Shown here piece by piece: positions 32,011-45,089 of a DNA stretch of 64,000 nt; within the stretch, counting starts at the first letter, position 1; each line of letters begins with the position of its first letter. A model generated the notes under the pieces. The model had not been told where the DNA came from. It did not search any database and saw only the letters and a list, made by a program, of their open reading frames with translations. A program made the translations under genes and the position numbers. This stretch comes from Oxyruncus cristatus (lineage: Eukaryota > Chordata > Aves > Passeriformes > Cotingidae). Where the stretch lies: the NCBI GenBank assembly GCA_013399855.1, contig VXAY01004752.1, positions 1,182,302 to 1,246,301 of the forward strand, given 5' to 3'.

Positions 32011-34998
32011 AAGTGCTCTGCTGAAAAGGGATTGATTTAAACCTGATACAACTCTGTAACTCGTCCTGTTCAAATTCCTGGCTTAGCTGCAGGGCTGGTC
32101 TACACCTTGTGGACATGGCTCAGAGCAGCAGCAACGTGGAGCTGAGCTGCTTATCCCAGAACTGCAGGAGCAAAATAGGGCTGAGAGACACCTGGAGGGG
32201 TTCTTGACCCACAGACTGCACAGTGCTCACCCAGAGGGTTAAACCACTTTGCAACCTGCTCCTTCTTTCTTGGAAGAAACTCATGGACTGTTGGCTTCTG
32301 GAGTTTTTTGGGTGATGGAAACCCAAATTCACCCAAGATCACGACTCCTGTTTTCCTTGTAGGGTTCCCGGACTTGCATTCCATCAGGTACATGGTGCCA
32401 GCTGTGAGCTCCTGTGAATATCTGTGACGTGTACACTACCACCTCTGGAGCAATTCCTCTGGCTTGTTGTCTGCATCTTCCCAATTATCCCTCTGAAAAG
32501 AAGGTGGCAACTAGGAACAGCCTGTTCAAACTGATTCAGCACACCTCCATGACTCTGTTTTTCCCAATGGTGTGCTGGGATGCTTAGAGGCTTTCCTGCA
32601 TGCATGGAAAACTGAGAGAAGTCCCCCTCCAGGAAGTACCATTCCTGCTATTTGGGCACCTCAAATCTTGTAGTAGAAGCACAGATTATTCCATACAAGC
32701 CAGAATGTCTGAATGCTACTCACCTAGTTTGCTTCCTGGCCCAGGTAGATCTCACTCTGCCTGTATTTTTCCTGACAGTTTCGTGTTTATATAAGTTTTT
32801 TCTGTATTCTAAAACTAGTTACTGCTCTTTTTTGAACAGTGTTTCAGAACAAAGGTATGAAGTTTTCCTCCTGTCTGTAAGTGCTCAGTGGTGTATTGTG
32901 TCAAGGGCAGCAAACGCAGCGTGTGGTATCGCCAGGTACAGAGACACATTTGGCCAACAGGCTGTGAATCCTCGCGGGAAGTGGCACAGGGGTTTTCCAA
33001 ACCTCAGAAGTGGACGTTGAAAATAATTGTCTGGAAGGTAATAGTCCCCCAGAATGGACTAACAGCCTGCCAGGTTTCACGTTGCCTTGAGTCACTTTTG
33101 AATTCATAAAACGTCCCGAAATAACTCTGATCCAAGTTTGGTGCTCAAAAAAGTGTCGGCTCATGGGATGAAACTTTTCACTCCAAGGTTTTACCTGAGG
33201 AGGGCTCCTGTTTACCTTCCTCCTTTGGATACCCTGAGTGAACCAGGTGAGCCACTTCATGTTTACTGCCAGTAGAAACTCTGTGAAAACCCTAAATGAG
33301 GGCGGTGGTGCTGTAAGTGTCCAGCTGCTAAAATACAGATGTTGTCCAGCTAAACTGGATTGATCCAGAATGGTATTTCCCTGGCAAGGTTTAGCATTCT
33401 TAATGCAAAGTGAACCCTCCTAGCAGGGCCTCTTATACTTTAGGGTTTGTACTTTAATGAGGTAGATATTTAATCAATTTTAGGGTATACTGGTATCTGC
33501 CTTTTGCACATGTTTCAAATAACAATGAAATTTATCCACAGATGAAGTAATTGAGGCATAGCCCGATTTCAGAAGGGTGCACAGCCCTCACTGCAGTGTA
33601 ATTCGAAGAGATTGGGGATCAATCAAAATGTTTTAAAATTAAGAGTTTTCTGCAGCTGGGACACTCCCAAGTTGAGCTACTTCGGTTTCAGTTTATAGCT
33701 CGACTTTTTTTTTTTGTTCCCCCAAGTCAAATGGTTTATTGTACCCAGGATTTTTTTAACCGTCACATCTGAAAATGAAAAATATCTTTAAAAAACTCGA
33801 TATCCTGTAGAGATCTAAACCCACATTGAGCTGCGTGACCCAAACGTACCCTGAACTTTAATGGCAGGGAGTTTAATGCTGAAATCCAGGTCCACATTTC
33901 ACATGAGTTCCTATCCTTGTATGTCAGAATTTGAATGCAATATTAGGTTAAAATACCTTGGAATTTGCCTTTACTTAACCGCTCTCACACGAGAGCTCTG
34001 GCAGTTGTTTATCGCCTCTGAGCGTGATTTTAGTGATTATTTAGAAAATAGTCCTTATCCTTACGGTGGTCCATACCTCACCATTTGGTCCATCTCTATC
34101 TGCAAACTCTGGAGTATTTGAAATTCAGATACACACCGTTGGGCCAGAACCACGACCAGATTTTCAGTGTTGCTTTACAAATCCTCTCACTTTGTAATGA
34201 GTTTTCAAACTTTCTTTGCTAGGAGAGCATTATGAATTATTCCCTGAGGTCCAATTTCTCGTACCTTTTCTTGCAGTAACACCACATTTTTGGGGGAGGT
34301 CCCCGTGGAGTAGAAGCTGTTCATTCTGGGGATAAAAAACCCCAGAATTTGGCCATCAAGATCTGATCCAAGCCCCACTGAGTATAACAAAGGTCTCTCA
34401 TTGCTTAGCAGGGCTTTGGATTTGTGGTTGAAGAATAGGATTATCAAGTCATCAGGAGTAAAAACTAAGACAAATTGGGTTTAACTCTATCTCAGAATGA
34501 TGTAGGTTGTCTCTGAGCTGGATTCCGAATTTTAGAATCTCTCTGCTAACAAAGAACCTCACCTGGCTGAATGATCAGTCTTCAATGCATTGCTCTAATA
34601 TTCCTAGGTGGGTTCCATGAGAAAATTCCATGGGAGTCAATACAGGATCAGGTCCTGAAGTATGGATCCTGTAACAGACACGAACAAATAAAACTATATT
34701 GAAAGAATGACACTGAACAGGAAAGCATCGTTCAGTTTTAATGATATTTTCAATAATTTGGAACTAAACACTTACAATGTTTCAGTGGGGTTTTTTTGCA
34801 AGTCTTCACGTGGTTTTCTGTTAAAATTTTCTTCCCCTTTTGAAATAAATTACTTGGCATCCTTCCTGTTAATTCAAAGTGCCGTGAAACGGTGTTTCAG
34901 TAGGAAAATCTTCAAATAAGCCGTGTGCCGTGTTTTTCAGAGTTCCATCTGAGTGCACTGCTGAGTGGAGTCTCATTAGGTAGAGGGTGCACTTTTTC

Positions 34999-35022
34999 AA
35001 AATTCCTTCAAGAAGGAATTTT
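34999..35022. repeat. Perfect 11-bp inverted repeat
   Basis: AAAATTCCTTC and its reverse complement are separated by AA. The centre, TTCAAGAA, is an inverted TTC/GAA pair of the heat-shock-element type. It may equally be chance. Confidence 0.6.
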
Positions 35023-36966
35023 AGGATGACATGTGCAATTCAGAAATAAATTATATATTGCACTTCAGATCTTGATTAGCAGCAAGAATCAGTATCAGGT
35101 TCTGTAACGGGACACAGCAGCTGGCAGCTGTCCTGGCACTCTGTGCTTATTCCTTTTGCTTCCTTTCCCTGGAGTTATTATTTATTTAGTTTTTCTCCCT
35201 CACCTGCCCGTTTTGTATCCACACAGGTTACATGGAGTATCCACACGGAGCAGGTGGGAACCAGGCTGGCCATGGGGGCTCAGATTCCTTCCTTTCTGAC
35301 CCTGGTGGTCCTGCTCAGAACAGGTTTGTTTTTTTTTTTTAATTTTTTTTTTTTTGAGCCCTTCTGTGCTGCTGGGGTAGGATAAAGGATGGATTTGGGG
35401 CCTCTCCTCTTTGGATACATTCACTAAACCTTCCCATTCCCAACGTGCTGGTGGCTGTAGTTTAGAAGGACTTGCCATGAGCAAAGTTCTCTTTCAGAAT
35501 ATTAATTACAGGGTAAATCACAGTGGAGTTAAGTAGAGGGAAAACTCGAGGCAAACCACAACAAGTTGTTTAGCAAAGTAAATATTTGGAAAAGTGAGCT
35601 AAATTGTCCAACCTTCGCTCAGCGTTAATGGAGTTACGTGGGGAACGTGGAAACACGTTACCAAGTCCATTCCACTTGAAAAAAGGAAAAGAGGGGTGGT
35701 TTTCCTCGTGTGAGATATCTGACAGCAGCTTCTGATCACGAACGTGGGGGACACAGGGCTTGGGGATGAGGAGGGTTTCAGAACAGAGGATTCTCTGTGT
35801 TTTGTCTTCTCTATCAATAAATGAAAATAGAAGTTTGTGGTTAGAATATGGCTTTAAGTGCATAGATAAGAGCCCAAGTAAATACCAGCACTCCTCCATT
35901 CCTGAGGGAAGTTGGTGGCCTGCCCATATAATTTGCTGATAAAGTCCCATCTGTGAAAACAAAGTCCTGCAGCACGAGTAATAAATTTCAGGCAAAGACC
36001 ATGAGAGGTTATTTTTGCATGAAGGTCTTTGCTGAGCCTTATTTTAAACCAGAAAAAAAAGCACTTGAAACTGAAATCAGGATTATGCCATTGGCTTTGA
36101 GTTGGCTTTACACTTTTACAGGGCAAATGAGAAATCCTGCCCCGCTGTATTTCCCTGGTAAACAGTGTGGCAGGATAAACTGTGAGGAGAATAAAGTCAT
36201 GGGGAAAACTCTGCTTCACAAATGACACACGTAGAAAAACAGCAGATGTCTGATGAAGTAAAGACCCGACTTATTGCCAAGTCTTTGGAAAACAAAATTA
36301 ATTTCCTTTCGTCTTTGATAATGATGATGTAATGTAGTTAATAGGAAGAGCCTGCCATGCTCATGGAGTTATTAAAGAAGAAATGTTAGACATGCAGCAG
36401 GTCAGAAATATGGGTTTACTTACCAGGGCCTTTTCCATGACAGCATTTATAGATGGGGAGGGGGGGGGGAAAGAAAGTTGATAGTGATGTAGAATGTTGC
36501 TTTTTGTCTTATTTGGAACATAAGAAGTGTGTAATGAAACAAGGCTTGTGAACGTCCTCTTAATGAGTTCAGAATTGCTGTTGTTCAGTGCAAAGGAAGA
36601 AATTTTTTGGTAGGCAGTTTTTTCTGTTGAGATCTTACTTCAAGGAAAGAAAATACTTTCTTAGACTGAAATTAAAAAAATAAATTAATTGCCCTGTTTT
36701 TTCCTGATGAGGGTTAAACCAAGTGAAGATGGTGGATGAGTGGACACGGTATTGGCTGATTTAATGGGTAGAAAATAGCTCGGAACCAACCACTGCAACG
36801 AAACAGATTTGATTTTAACTCGACAGCGTAGGAAATAGATGCGATGGTTATTTATTTGCAGTGTATTTCTTTGGTCGCTAGATGTCCCCGCCTGCTGTGG
36901 GAGGAATCGGTAGCCGGGAAACAACAAGGTGAAGCTAAAACCAAAGCCGGGCAGATTCCTGGAGGG

Positions 36967-37063
36967 CATGGAATCATCATTTAGGCTGGAAAAGCCCTCT
37001 AAGATCATCGAGTCCAACCCTTAACCCAGCAGTGCCAAGCACTAACCCATGTCCCCAGGTGTC
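36967..37063 (-). repeat. Short CR1 3' fragment (divergent subfamily)
   Basis: It begins 'catggaatcatcatttaggc' and continues 'gatcatcgagtccaaccctt' to 'aacccatgtccccaggtgtc' on the plus strand. Minus orientation; it matches the subfamily at 10.5 kb. Confidence 0.85.
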
Positions 37064-40027
37064 ATGTAGGAAAGTGTCCAGTTCAGGAACATTTTGTGAT
37101 CTTGGTGTGTGCTTAAATGGCAGGGGAGGTAGTGCAGGAATGTCCTTTTAGCAGAGATACGGGATGAAAATGAGATTTGTTCATGGAAACTTTTGAGGAG
37201 CTGCTCACTGGAATGGCTGGAGCAGTCAGACATGGTTTGGCGAAGCCTTGGGTGACTCAATCTCCTCCCCAGTGATAAACACTACAAAGTGTTTTTACTG
37301 TAACTATGAAGGTGCTATTTAAAATTGGACTTTAATTGCTGAGACATGAGGATGACTGCAATGCACATATATATATATATATGTGTTTGTGTGTATATCT
37401 GGGAGAGATCCCACAGTCCTGCCATCGTGGTAACTGACGTTTGTTTCAACAATGTCCACCGTAACAATCTTGACAGTGAAGTTTTGTACCATACAGCAGA
37501 TTTTATGTTGTGTGACAAGGCTGGGGGTAGCCCCTAATTAACCATAAACCTAATGCTGGAGAAGATTTGCATCTATTTCTAAAACTTCTCCCTTTGAGTA
37601 CAAAATGCACAGGTTTTGGTACGTCTGACTGCTGTGTCTACCCTGGTGAGAACAGACACGAGGCCGTTGCTGTGGAGTCTTGTTCTCATGCTCAGGTTAT
37701 AGAATTGGGGTTTGTCTCTCCAGTAACGACCCGTTTGCTGCAGATGGAATCCAGGGCTCACTTTGTGGAAGGTCAGCTCTGGGGAGAGCTGGGACAGATG
37801 CGGCTCCTTTGTCAGGAAAGCTTTGGGCTTTAAATATTTGACAGTTGAGTGCAGATCACAAATACAGAAAGCAGAGCAAAACGCTGCAGAAGTGATTGTG
37901 GTCTCCAATTAACAAGTGAAAAATAGTGCCAGAGTTGAGTGTAAAATACCAAACATAACTCTCAAGAGAAAAAGCCCATGTGACTGAAACAGTTCCCTTC
38001 AGCTGAAACGTGGGCACAGGGACTGCTAAACTGCTTTTATTGTGCAATTTTATTTTTTGCATATATGGCTAAAAGTTTATGGGCATTTAGTTTAGTGTTA
38101 GACTGCCCTGTTCCCGATGTGACTTGCCACAGGTTGTTGTAAAAATAAAATTATTTTGGGTTTTTCGAATGCCTACAAAATTGTGGCGGTTATTAAAATG
38201 CACACAAGCTGATAGACCGCGTGTTTATTGAGCTTGGATACTCGTCCCTTTGGAGCCCACCTGCCAGTGAATATTTCACTCCAAAGGAGTCAGTTAAAGT
38301 TCAACAAATTAATTTTGCAGTGGGTAACTCGTGCGGAGGTGAGACCTGCTACAGTGCCATCAAAATGTTGAGAGGAGTGAATTCTATTGGTGTTGCAGAC
38401 TCCAGGAAGTACCTTGCCCTGGAAAGCTGCTTTTCCGCCCATGGAATGCCCAAACTCTTTAGGAAATGAAAATCCGAGGGTTCTTTTTCATGCACCTGAT
38501 GAGTCCAAACCCTTCTGTCCCCTCAGCTCCCCTCCCGCAAATACTCTGTGGGTAAAAGAATTCCAAAGAATAATTTCCATTGTGCTGCATTTGTTTAGAT
38601 TAGGGAGTCCATGACTATCCAGCTGGAACAGCGGCTCTTAAAATAAAACTGATCCTTTGAAATTTACATTTAGTACGTATTTTTTCTAATTTCAACTGGA
38701 TAACTGATTTTTTTTTTATTGTGCTAATGGGCTGTTATGCATATGTGGAAGCCATTTACTGCATGCCCTAGATGGAAACAGACTCATATTTCGGCTCTGA
38801 ATATTTAACACTTAATAAGGTAACCACCTGCTTTTAGACTTATTCCAGCATATTTCAGTGGCCTTTACTGCTCATTGTGAACATCAGAATTATTTTTGAT
38901 CTCCTGTAATGAAACAAATAACCGAACCAACTGAAGCACTACATAAAAATAAAACAAAAAAACCCCTCGTCCCTCTATTTTTCAGTCATTCAGACGACTC
39001 TGTAATATTATAAGTCGCTTAGAAAGGGTTCTGTGGCTTTAAAAGCCAAGGCTGCGCACGGTGAAAGTCTGTCCTTCTCGCCATGACACAGCGAGGGCAG
39101 GTGCTGAGCTCTGCCTGTTCCCATCAGCCCTCGCCAAAGCTGTCTGGAGCATTCCTGCTGAAACCTCAAACCAGGAGAAACCGTTCCCTGCGTCTGTTCC
39201 ACTTTGCCCCCAGATTCTGCTGGGCCTCTTGAACCTGCCTGTGGGGAGGCTGGAGCTGGCAGGGAGGCACTGCAAGCGTGGCTGGAAGCCATGCACTCAC
39301 TCCTCACTTTGGAGCTGGCTGCGCCGGTCTTCCAACAGCTTGAGAAGCCTGATTTCCAGGGATTGGCACAGCTGAGGGACAGGATTAGTTTGGAGTGGTG
39401 GTTTGTGAGGGGGAAGTGTTACCTTAATTCAGCATTTCCTCTTCCTCTCGGTTTTGCCGTTTGATTTTGATGGTGACGGTACGGGACAAGAACATGATTA
39501 ATACCATATTATCAAGCTCCAAGATGCCAGCCTTTTCCAGGCAGTGCCAGCAAGGCTGGGGGCTGCTCAGGTGAGCTTTCCCTCTGGGAACTGCCATTCC
39601 TCAGTGCAGTCAGCTGCCAGGTTAGCACTGCTGACTGCTTCTCTGCTTCACTTCTGGTGATTATTTGCAAGAAAACCCTACTTTTTTCCAGTTTTGAAGC
39701 ATGGCAGTGCATGGATTGTGTAAATGTGGGAAGAAAAGCTAATGGAAGAAGGGCTCCCTTTGATTTGCTCTTTATTGGATGTGTTGAGCTGTGCATTTTT
39801 CCTGTGGAAAGGAAGGTGGAAAGGCTTGGGGACAGCAGAAAGTGTCCTACTGCCTGGCAGCTCTATTCCCAGGGCAATAGTGCTCATTTTAAAGTCAGCT
39901 GTGGCAGTATCCTTGAGAAGGGAACTCTGGAGGTGGCACTGGGCTTCTAGACTCATTTTCTTCGTGCTATTTGGTCCCTTGAAAATAAGGGTGAGAACTT
40001 CCTCTGAGTCCAAAACTCCATTTGCAT
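37064..40027. other. Gene desert segment, no gene recognised
   Basis: Unique sequence with one AT dinucleotide microsatellite at 37367-37382 running into TG-rich DNA. A more GC-rich patch lies at about 39050-39330, without a credible exon. Confidence 0.55.
37367..37382. repeat. AT dinucleotide microsatellite
   Basis: Eight AT units in a row are followed by GTGTTTGTGTGTATAT. Confidence 0.85.
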
Positions 40028-40362
40028 CCTTCCAGTGCATAAGTGGGGTTTACAAGAGAGCTGGAGAGGGGCTTTGGACAAGGGCCTGGAGTGAGAGGAC
40101 AAGGGGAATGGCTTCCCACTGCCAGAGGGCAGGGATAGATGGGATATTGGGAAAGAATTCTTCCCTGTGAGGGTGGTGAGGCCCTGGCACAGGTTGCCCA
40201 GAGAAGCTGTGGCTGCCCTGGATCCCTGGAAGTGTCCAAGGCCAGGTTGGATGGGGCTTGGAGCAACCTGATTTCATGGAAGGTGTCCCTGCCCATTGCA
40301 GGGGGTGGAACAAGATGGGCTTTAAGGTCCCTTCCAACCCAAACCATTCTGTGATTCCATGA
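40028..40362 (+). repeat. CR1 LINE 3' fragment, about 335 bp
   Basis: It runs from 'ccttccagtgcataagtggg' to 'ccattctgtgattccatgaa'. It is near full for the 3' class and close in sequence to the copies at 5.7 and 44.6 kb. Confidence 0.93.
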
Positions 40363-43040
40363 ACTCCAGAGAGTATTTTATGGATATCCAGTGTGACAGC
40401 AAGGAAACAACGTGCCCGTAGTTGCTGTGGGAAGGAAGTTGTGCTGCAGCCCTTGGTACCAGCTGGAGGTTCCTTGGTGCCGATGCTCCAAGCCCTGATG
40501 GACCATAGTGCCAGAGCCAGCTGGGAAGTGAGGAAGGCATTTATCCCTTGAGGCTGGGCCGTCACGTGCATATAAAGCATTTCTCACAGATGTTGCTGTC
40601 AGAGAGCTCAGTATCAATAAGGAGTAAGAAAACTTCCAGAAGGTGGATGCTCTTGGTAATCCCTGAGCACGTGTCCTCGCTCCGAAGGAACCGCAGCGCT
40701 CCTCGGAGTGTTTCCTGCTGCCCGCAAGCCTGACCTCTGTCCCGCCGAGCCTCAGCTCCAGCCAGCTCCTGCTCTTCCACGTGCTAATCTTGGCGAGACA
40801 CCGGGACAACTGGACGTCTGTTGTGTTATCCTGGGCTGTAAACCACAGGCACAGCCACGTGTCATCTCCGAGCTCCCTCGTCCAAACAGTGGCGGGAGCA
40901 CCGTCGGGAGCAGTTCTGTGGAGTGTCCGGCGTGCGAGGGGGACAAAGGGAGCTGGGCCTGCCAAGTATCCCGAGCACTGACGAGGCTTGGACACGTGTG
41001 CTGGACAAAAGCAGAGCAACAGTGGCAGAAGGGCTCAGTGAAGCAGCTTGAGTCGTTACAGCCACTGGTTTTCCTTCTTTCCAGGCAGATAATCGGGAAT
41101 AATGCTTTCTAAGAGAATGGTTCCCTGTTGAGGGAGCTGGTGGATGTCAGAAGAGGCTGGTAGCAGGGAGGGACTGTCAGGGTCAGTGGTGATGCAGAGC
41201 AGAAAAAGAGTATTCTTTTGTTCAAACTTACTCTTCATATGTAAAAGGATTTTTGTGAAGAAAACAGTTTTTGTGATGTGAGAATTGCTCTCCACTTCTG
41301 GAGGGAACCAGGGCTTTTCTGAAGCAGATGAGTTAAGTCAACTCTAGGGTCTTATTGAGCCTTTTTACCCTTAAAGTGGAAAAGATTGGAATCTGGGGTT
41401 TGTACAGCAGAGGTTACTAAAACAAGGAGAAAACTTGGTTCTTTTCCTGGGTTTTGGAAGAAATCTGATATGTAATATTGAGGAATTTATTTCACCTCTG
41501 TGCCTTTCTTTAACCATCTGTAAAATGGGAATGATGCTGGCTGTGTTATGTCAGGTGCTTTAGGATGTGTAGGACAAACGAGGGAACAAACCAGATGCTG
41601 ATTGTATTGGATTATCTTCCAAAACCCTAAATCTGGCAAATCCTCACTGTCCATGGATCTGTCATCCTCCTTCACTCCCAGTATCAACCCCTTGCAGAAC
41701 AATTTGGAGAAATTCTTCCCTATGAGGGTGGTGGGGCCCTGGCACAGACTGCCCAGGGAAATCCCTGCAAGTGTCCAAGGCCAGGTTGGACATGGCTTGG
41801 AGCAACCTGGGACAGGGGCGTGGAATCAGATGATCTCTAAGTCCCGTTCCAACCCAAAGCAATCTGTGATTCCATGAATTTGAAACTCTGTTTTCATAAG
41901 GAATATGTACTTTGTTATAGCTGCCAGTGATGGGAAGGCATAAACAGCTAAACAGCTTCACCACTAAGAGCTTTCTTTTTGTAAGGGTGAACGATGTACA
42001 GATCCTGCAGCATTAGCTGCCACTTATTTTATTTTTAAACAACTCGTCCCCATCTGTAACAGGGAACAAATTAACTTGAGCAGCGTGACAGTTTGCATAT
42101 TTTCAGTATATTCATCTTCCCAGGGAAGGCAGAGCTCGAGCTTTTAAAGCACGAGCACACAAAGTGTAGTTCCAATCTTTAACAATCCTCCTGGGGCCCG
42201 TTTTCATGCCCAGTTCTCATCTCCCTCTTTCTTTTGTGGGTCACACAGAAAGCTCAGAGCAATCCTCGTGCAGTGGGAGCGCGTGGGATCAGCCAGCAGT
42301 GCCTTGCTCTCCTGTGGATACAGGTGGAACTGGTGTCTGCTGCATGCTTGGTGGAAGGATTCCTCCCAGCAAGAGATAGAGAGGACATAACCAATATCCT
42401 AGATATCCTGTATCCAGTTAGAGCTGACTGAGGATGTGGTGCCGCCCAAGACGTACCTCACACACTTTGTGCCTCACTCCTTCCTCTGCTGTGTTTTCCT
42501 CTGCATCCCATGAACTCCATAGGAGGGGACCCTCAGTGATGTGCTGCTAATGCTCTGTGTGTGTTACACAGGCTCTTGGTGCAGGAATGCTGACACAAAC
42601 AGAAAGGAGATAACTTGGAAATTCTATTGCTCCATTTATGTTATTATTGTAGCTAATGGTCTGTCAGCATTTCCATTATAAATCCCTATTTTTCAGGGTT
42701 TTATAACTCAGCCGTAAAAATTCTCTCCAGGCTGAATTTGGCATGTGTGTTTTCAGCCTGTGAGAGCACATGTGTTGGGTTTTTTTTAACAAGTTCAAAA
42801 AAAAAAAAAATTAGAACTGCATTCACAATTTTTAAGATACAGAATTGCCAACAAAGAAAAAAAAAAGAGGCACCAACAAAAAATAGGTGATTGGTTACAG
42901 ATGCTTTCTTTGCACTCATATAACTCAAAAATTGCTGAGTTATTTCAGCTGTAATTGTGGGTATGTGTAAGGTTAAAATGGTGGATTTAGTACTATTCCT
43001 TTCTTTATGGTGTTGGTATTTGACAAGCAAATAGAAAACA
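40363..43040. other. Gene desert segment, no gene recognised
   Basis: It contains a mildly GC-rich patch at about 40640-41000, a short CR1 copy (41708-41878), and poly-A near 42797-42811. A 213-codon minus-strand frame at 40378-41019 overlaps the GC-rich patch, has no recognisable domain, and is considered chance. Confidence 0.55.
41708..41878 (+). repeat. CR1 LINE 3' fragment with internal deletions
   Basis: It has 'gagaaattcttccctatgag' and the core, but lacks about 25 bp in the 'gaagctgtggctgcccctgg' block and another piece before 'gaatcagatgatctctaagt'. It ends at 'caatctgtgattccatgaat'. Confidence 0.88.
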
Positions 43041-43047
43041 GACCCCT

Positions 43048-43410
43048 GTACTGTATACACTCACGTATAAGCTGACCCGGGTGTAAACTGACCTCCCAAA
43101 CCTGCCCCACACCCCCCTCCTTGGGGCCACATTGTTCCAGCGTCAGCAAGGATGGGGGTGCTGGGAGAAGGTTTCAGATTTTGGTGGGTTTCCTTGCCTT
43201 TATCCCGGCACTTCCAAGGTCTGTGCCGGGCTGTGGCCGCGGAATCCTCATGGGCCAGGTGGCGTCGGTAATAAAGAGCCCCAACAGCCACGTGTTCCCC
43301 CAGGCTCTGAGGCCCGGCTTTGTCCACCTTGTTTACAGAGGGCCTGCCCCGTGTCTGGCATCGCCCCGGGGAAGTTTACACGAAGAGGAGTGTAAAGCAC
43401 ATGTTTTACG
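43048..43410. mobile_element. Possible decayed DNA-transposon remnant with inverted-repeat ends
   Basis: The left side has two related words, CACGTATAAGCTGACCC and GGTGTAAACTGACCTCC, next to 'ctgtatacac'. The right side, at 43373-43381, has AGTTTACAC, the reverse complement of GTGTAAACT at 43081-43089. The 280 bp between are clearly more GC-rich and CpG-containing than the surroundings. 'TATAAGC-GACC' words recall old nonautonomous DNA elements of vertebrates, but this is memory-based. A CpG-containing regulatory region is the alternative. Confidence 0.3.
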
Positions 43411-44628
43411 CCGAAGCATCTGAAAGGAAAAGAAACAAGGGGAAGACCGAGAGATCCTGTCTGGATTCTTTGCTGTCTGCACGCACAGATTTTCCTTCTG
43501 ATCTCCCCACACTACCTGTGGCTCTTCACTTGTGTTTTGTTCAGCGGGGCTGGGACAGAAAAGGGTGACCAGCATCCAGAGAAATTTTATTTTACAATCT
43601 CCAGATCTCCTAATTCCCCAAAATAATTTGCTTCCAAGTGAATTCATTACCTCAAGAACAGACTCCAAGAACAGGCCGCAACAGGGTCTACAGGCTTTCA
43701 TATTTCTTTTGCATGTAGGGTGCTTTCTGCATAACATTTTATTATGCATTACACCAGAGCATCACATGCCTTCCCAAGGACGAACAGTTCCTTTCACACT
43801 AGGAGAAAGTGTACAAGAAATTCCAGCAATCCCATGCCATAGTGATTCCTGCCACGACTGTACTTTGGCACTGTCTAACCAGTGGTATCTATAAAAGTGT
43901 GTAAAATAAGGATTATGGAAATTCATAATCCGATTTTCTTTTCCGTTTTTTTTTTACATTTATCAGATAGATCTTTCTGTAAGTATTCGATTCTTTGCGT
44001 TTTTGCTGCGTGTCCTGAATTTTCTCCGTGATGTTTTTAACGTCCTGTGATATATAACATCCCATCATATCTTAAACATTCCTTTGCATCAGTATGAAAG
44101 GTCGTGTACTTGGGCTGTTTTTCATTTCATGAACATCTGGGCTTATGAGATTAACAGAACCGTATAGCATTGCCTTCTTTTTGGTCTCTTTTATTAATAA
44201 CTTGTGAATAACACTTGTCTTCTACCATGTGGATTATACTTCTGTTGGGGTAATTTCCTCACTGTAATAATGGCTGCTGGTTAACCCCTCGCTCACAACT
44301 GCTGCTGTTACCAGCTCAAATGGATTTTTTATGTTCAGATATATAGTCCTGTGTGTTTCTATGGGGTAGGAACAGGTTATTTCCCTAAAAACACGGATCT
44401 AGCACCATTTTCATGCTGTAAGGTGTCCCACCTGGGCTCCAATTGTTGCTCTGGAGAAGGCCCGGGGCTCCTCTGGGGTATCTTCCAGATATCCCTGAGG
44501 CTGTAAGATGTGTTCAGTGTCACTGGATGCCTGGGATTATGTTATATTTTTATATTTGTGACGAGAACAGTCATGAATTGGGGTCCTCCTACAGTGCAAT
44601 GGGGGGGGTCACAGTATTTAATGGTGGG
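43411..44628. other. Gene desert segment, nothing recognised
   Basis: AT-rich unique DNA apart from the short inverted repeat at 43910-43931. No exon or mobile element is seen. Confidence 0.55.
43910..43931. repeat. 8-bp inverted repeat with six-base spacer
   Basis: GGATTATG and CATAATCC flank GAAATT. It contains paired GGATTA words of the OTX/bicoid-type homeodomain class. Small enough to be chance. Confidence 0.45.
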
Positions 44629-44919
44629 GGACAAGGGCCTGGAGTGCCAGGACACAGGAAATGACTTCCCACTGCCAGAGGGCAGGGTTAGATGGGATAT
44701 TGGAAAGGAATTCTTGTCTGTGAGGGTGGGGAGGCCCTGGCACAGGTTGCCCAGAGAAGCTGTGGCTGCCCCTGGATCCCTGGAAGTGTCCAAGGCCAGG
44801 TTGGATGGGGCTTGGAGCAACCTGGGCTAGTGGAAGGTGTCCCTGCCCATGGCAGGGGGTCGGAAATGGATGATCTTTAAGGTCCCTTCCAACCCAAACC
44901 CCTCTGGGATGATGTGATT
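44629..44919 (+). repeat. CR1 LINE 3' fragment, about 290 bp
   Basis: It runs from 'ggacaagggcctggagtgcc' to 'caaacccctctgggatgatg'. The core is almost identical to the copies at 4.1, 5.8 and 40.2 kb, so these belong to one relatively young subfamily. Confidence 0.93.
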
Positions 44920-45089
44920 TCTGGTTTGCAAAGCCATGAAACAGGAATGAGAATTAACTGTGTCAGTAAAGGCTTTACCTGATTGTGAGGTGGTTTCATA
45001 TTCTGCAGAGACCGCACAGCCAGTCATAAGTGACATGAGAGGTGATCTGAAATCACCTAAAAAGCCAAAAAGAGTTTTGTCTGCATAGA

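Larger units (their letters stand above)
21485..36966. other. Gene desert, no gene recognised
   Basis: About 15.5 kb contain no recognisable coding exon, tRNA or intact mobile element. Frames in it are short and lack family motifs. It holds poly-T and GTTT tracts (24171-24190, 24840-24867), a 24-bp inverted repeat at 34999-35022, a T-run at 35330-35355, and AT-rich blocks that look like candidate conserved regulatory DNA (25500-25760, 27530-27640, 28540-28680, 31860-32010). It is most likely part of the CDKN3-BMP4 interval. Confidence 0.6.

Noticed and set aside
40378..41019. 213-codon minus-strand open frame in the desert
   Set aside because: It overlaps a GC-rich patch, where stop codons are rarer, and shows no recognisable domain, signal or splice context.
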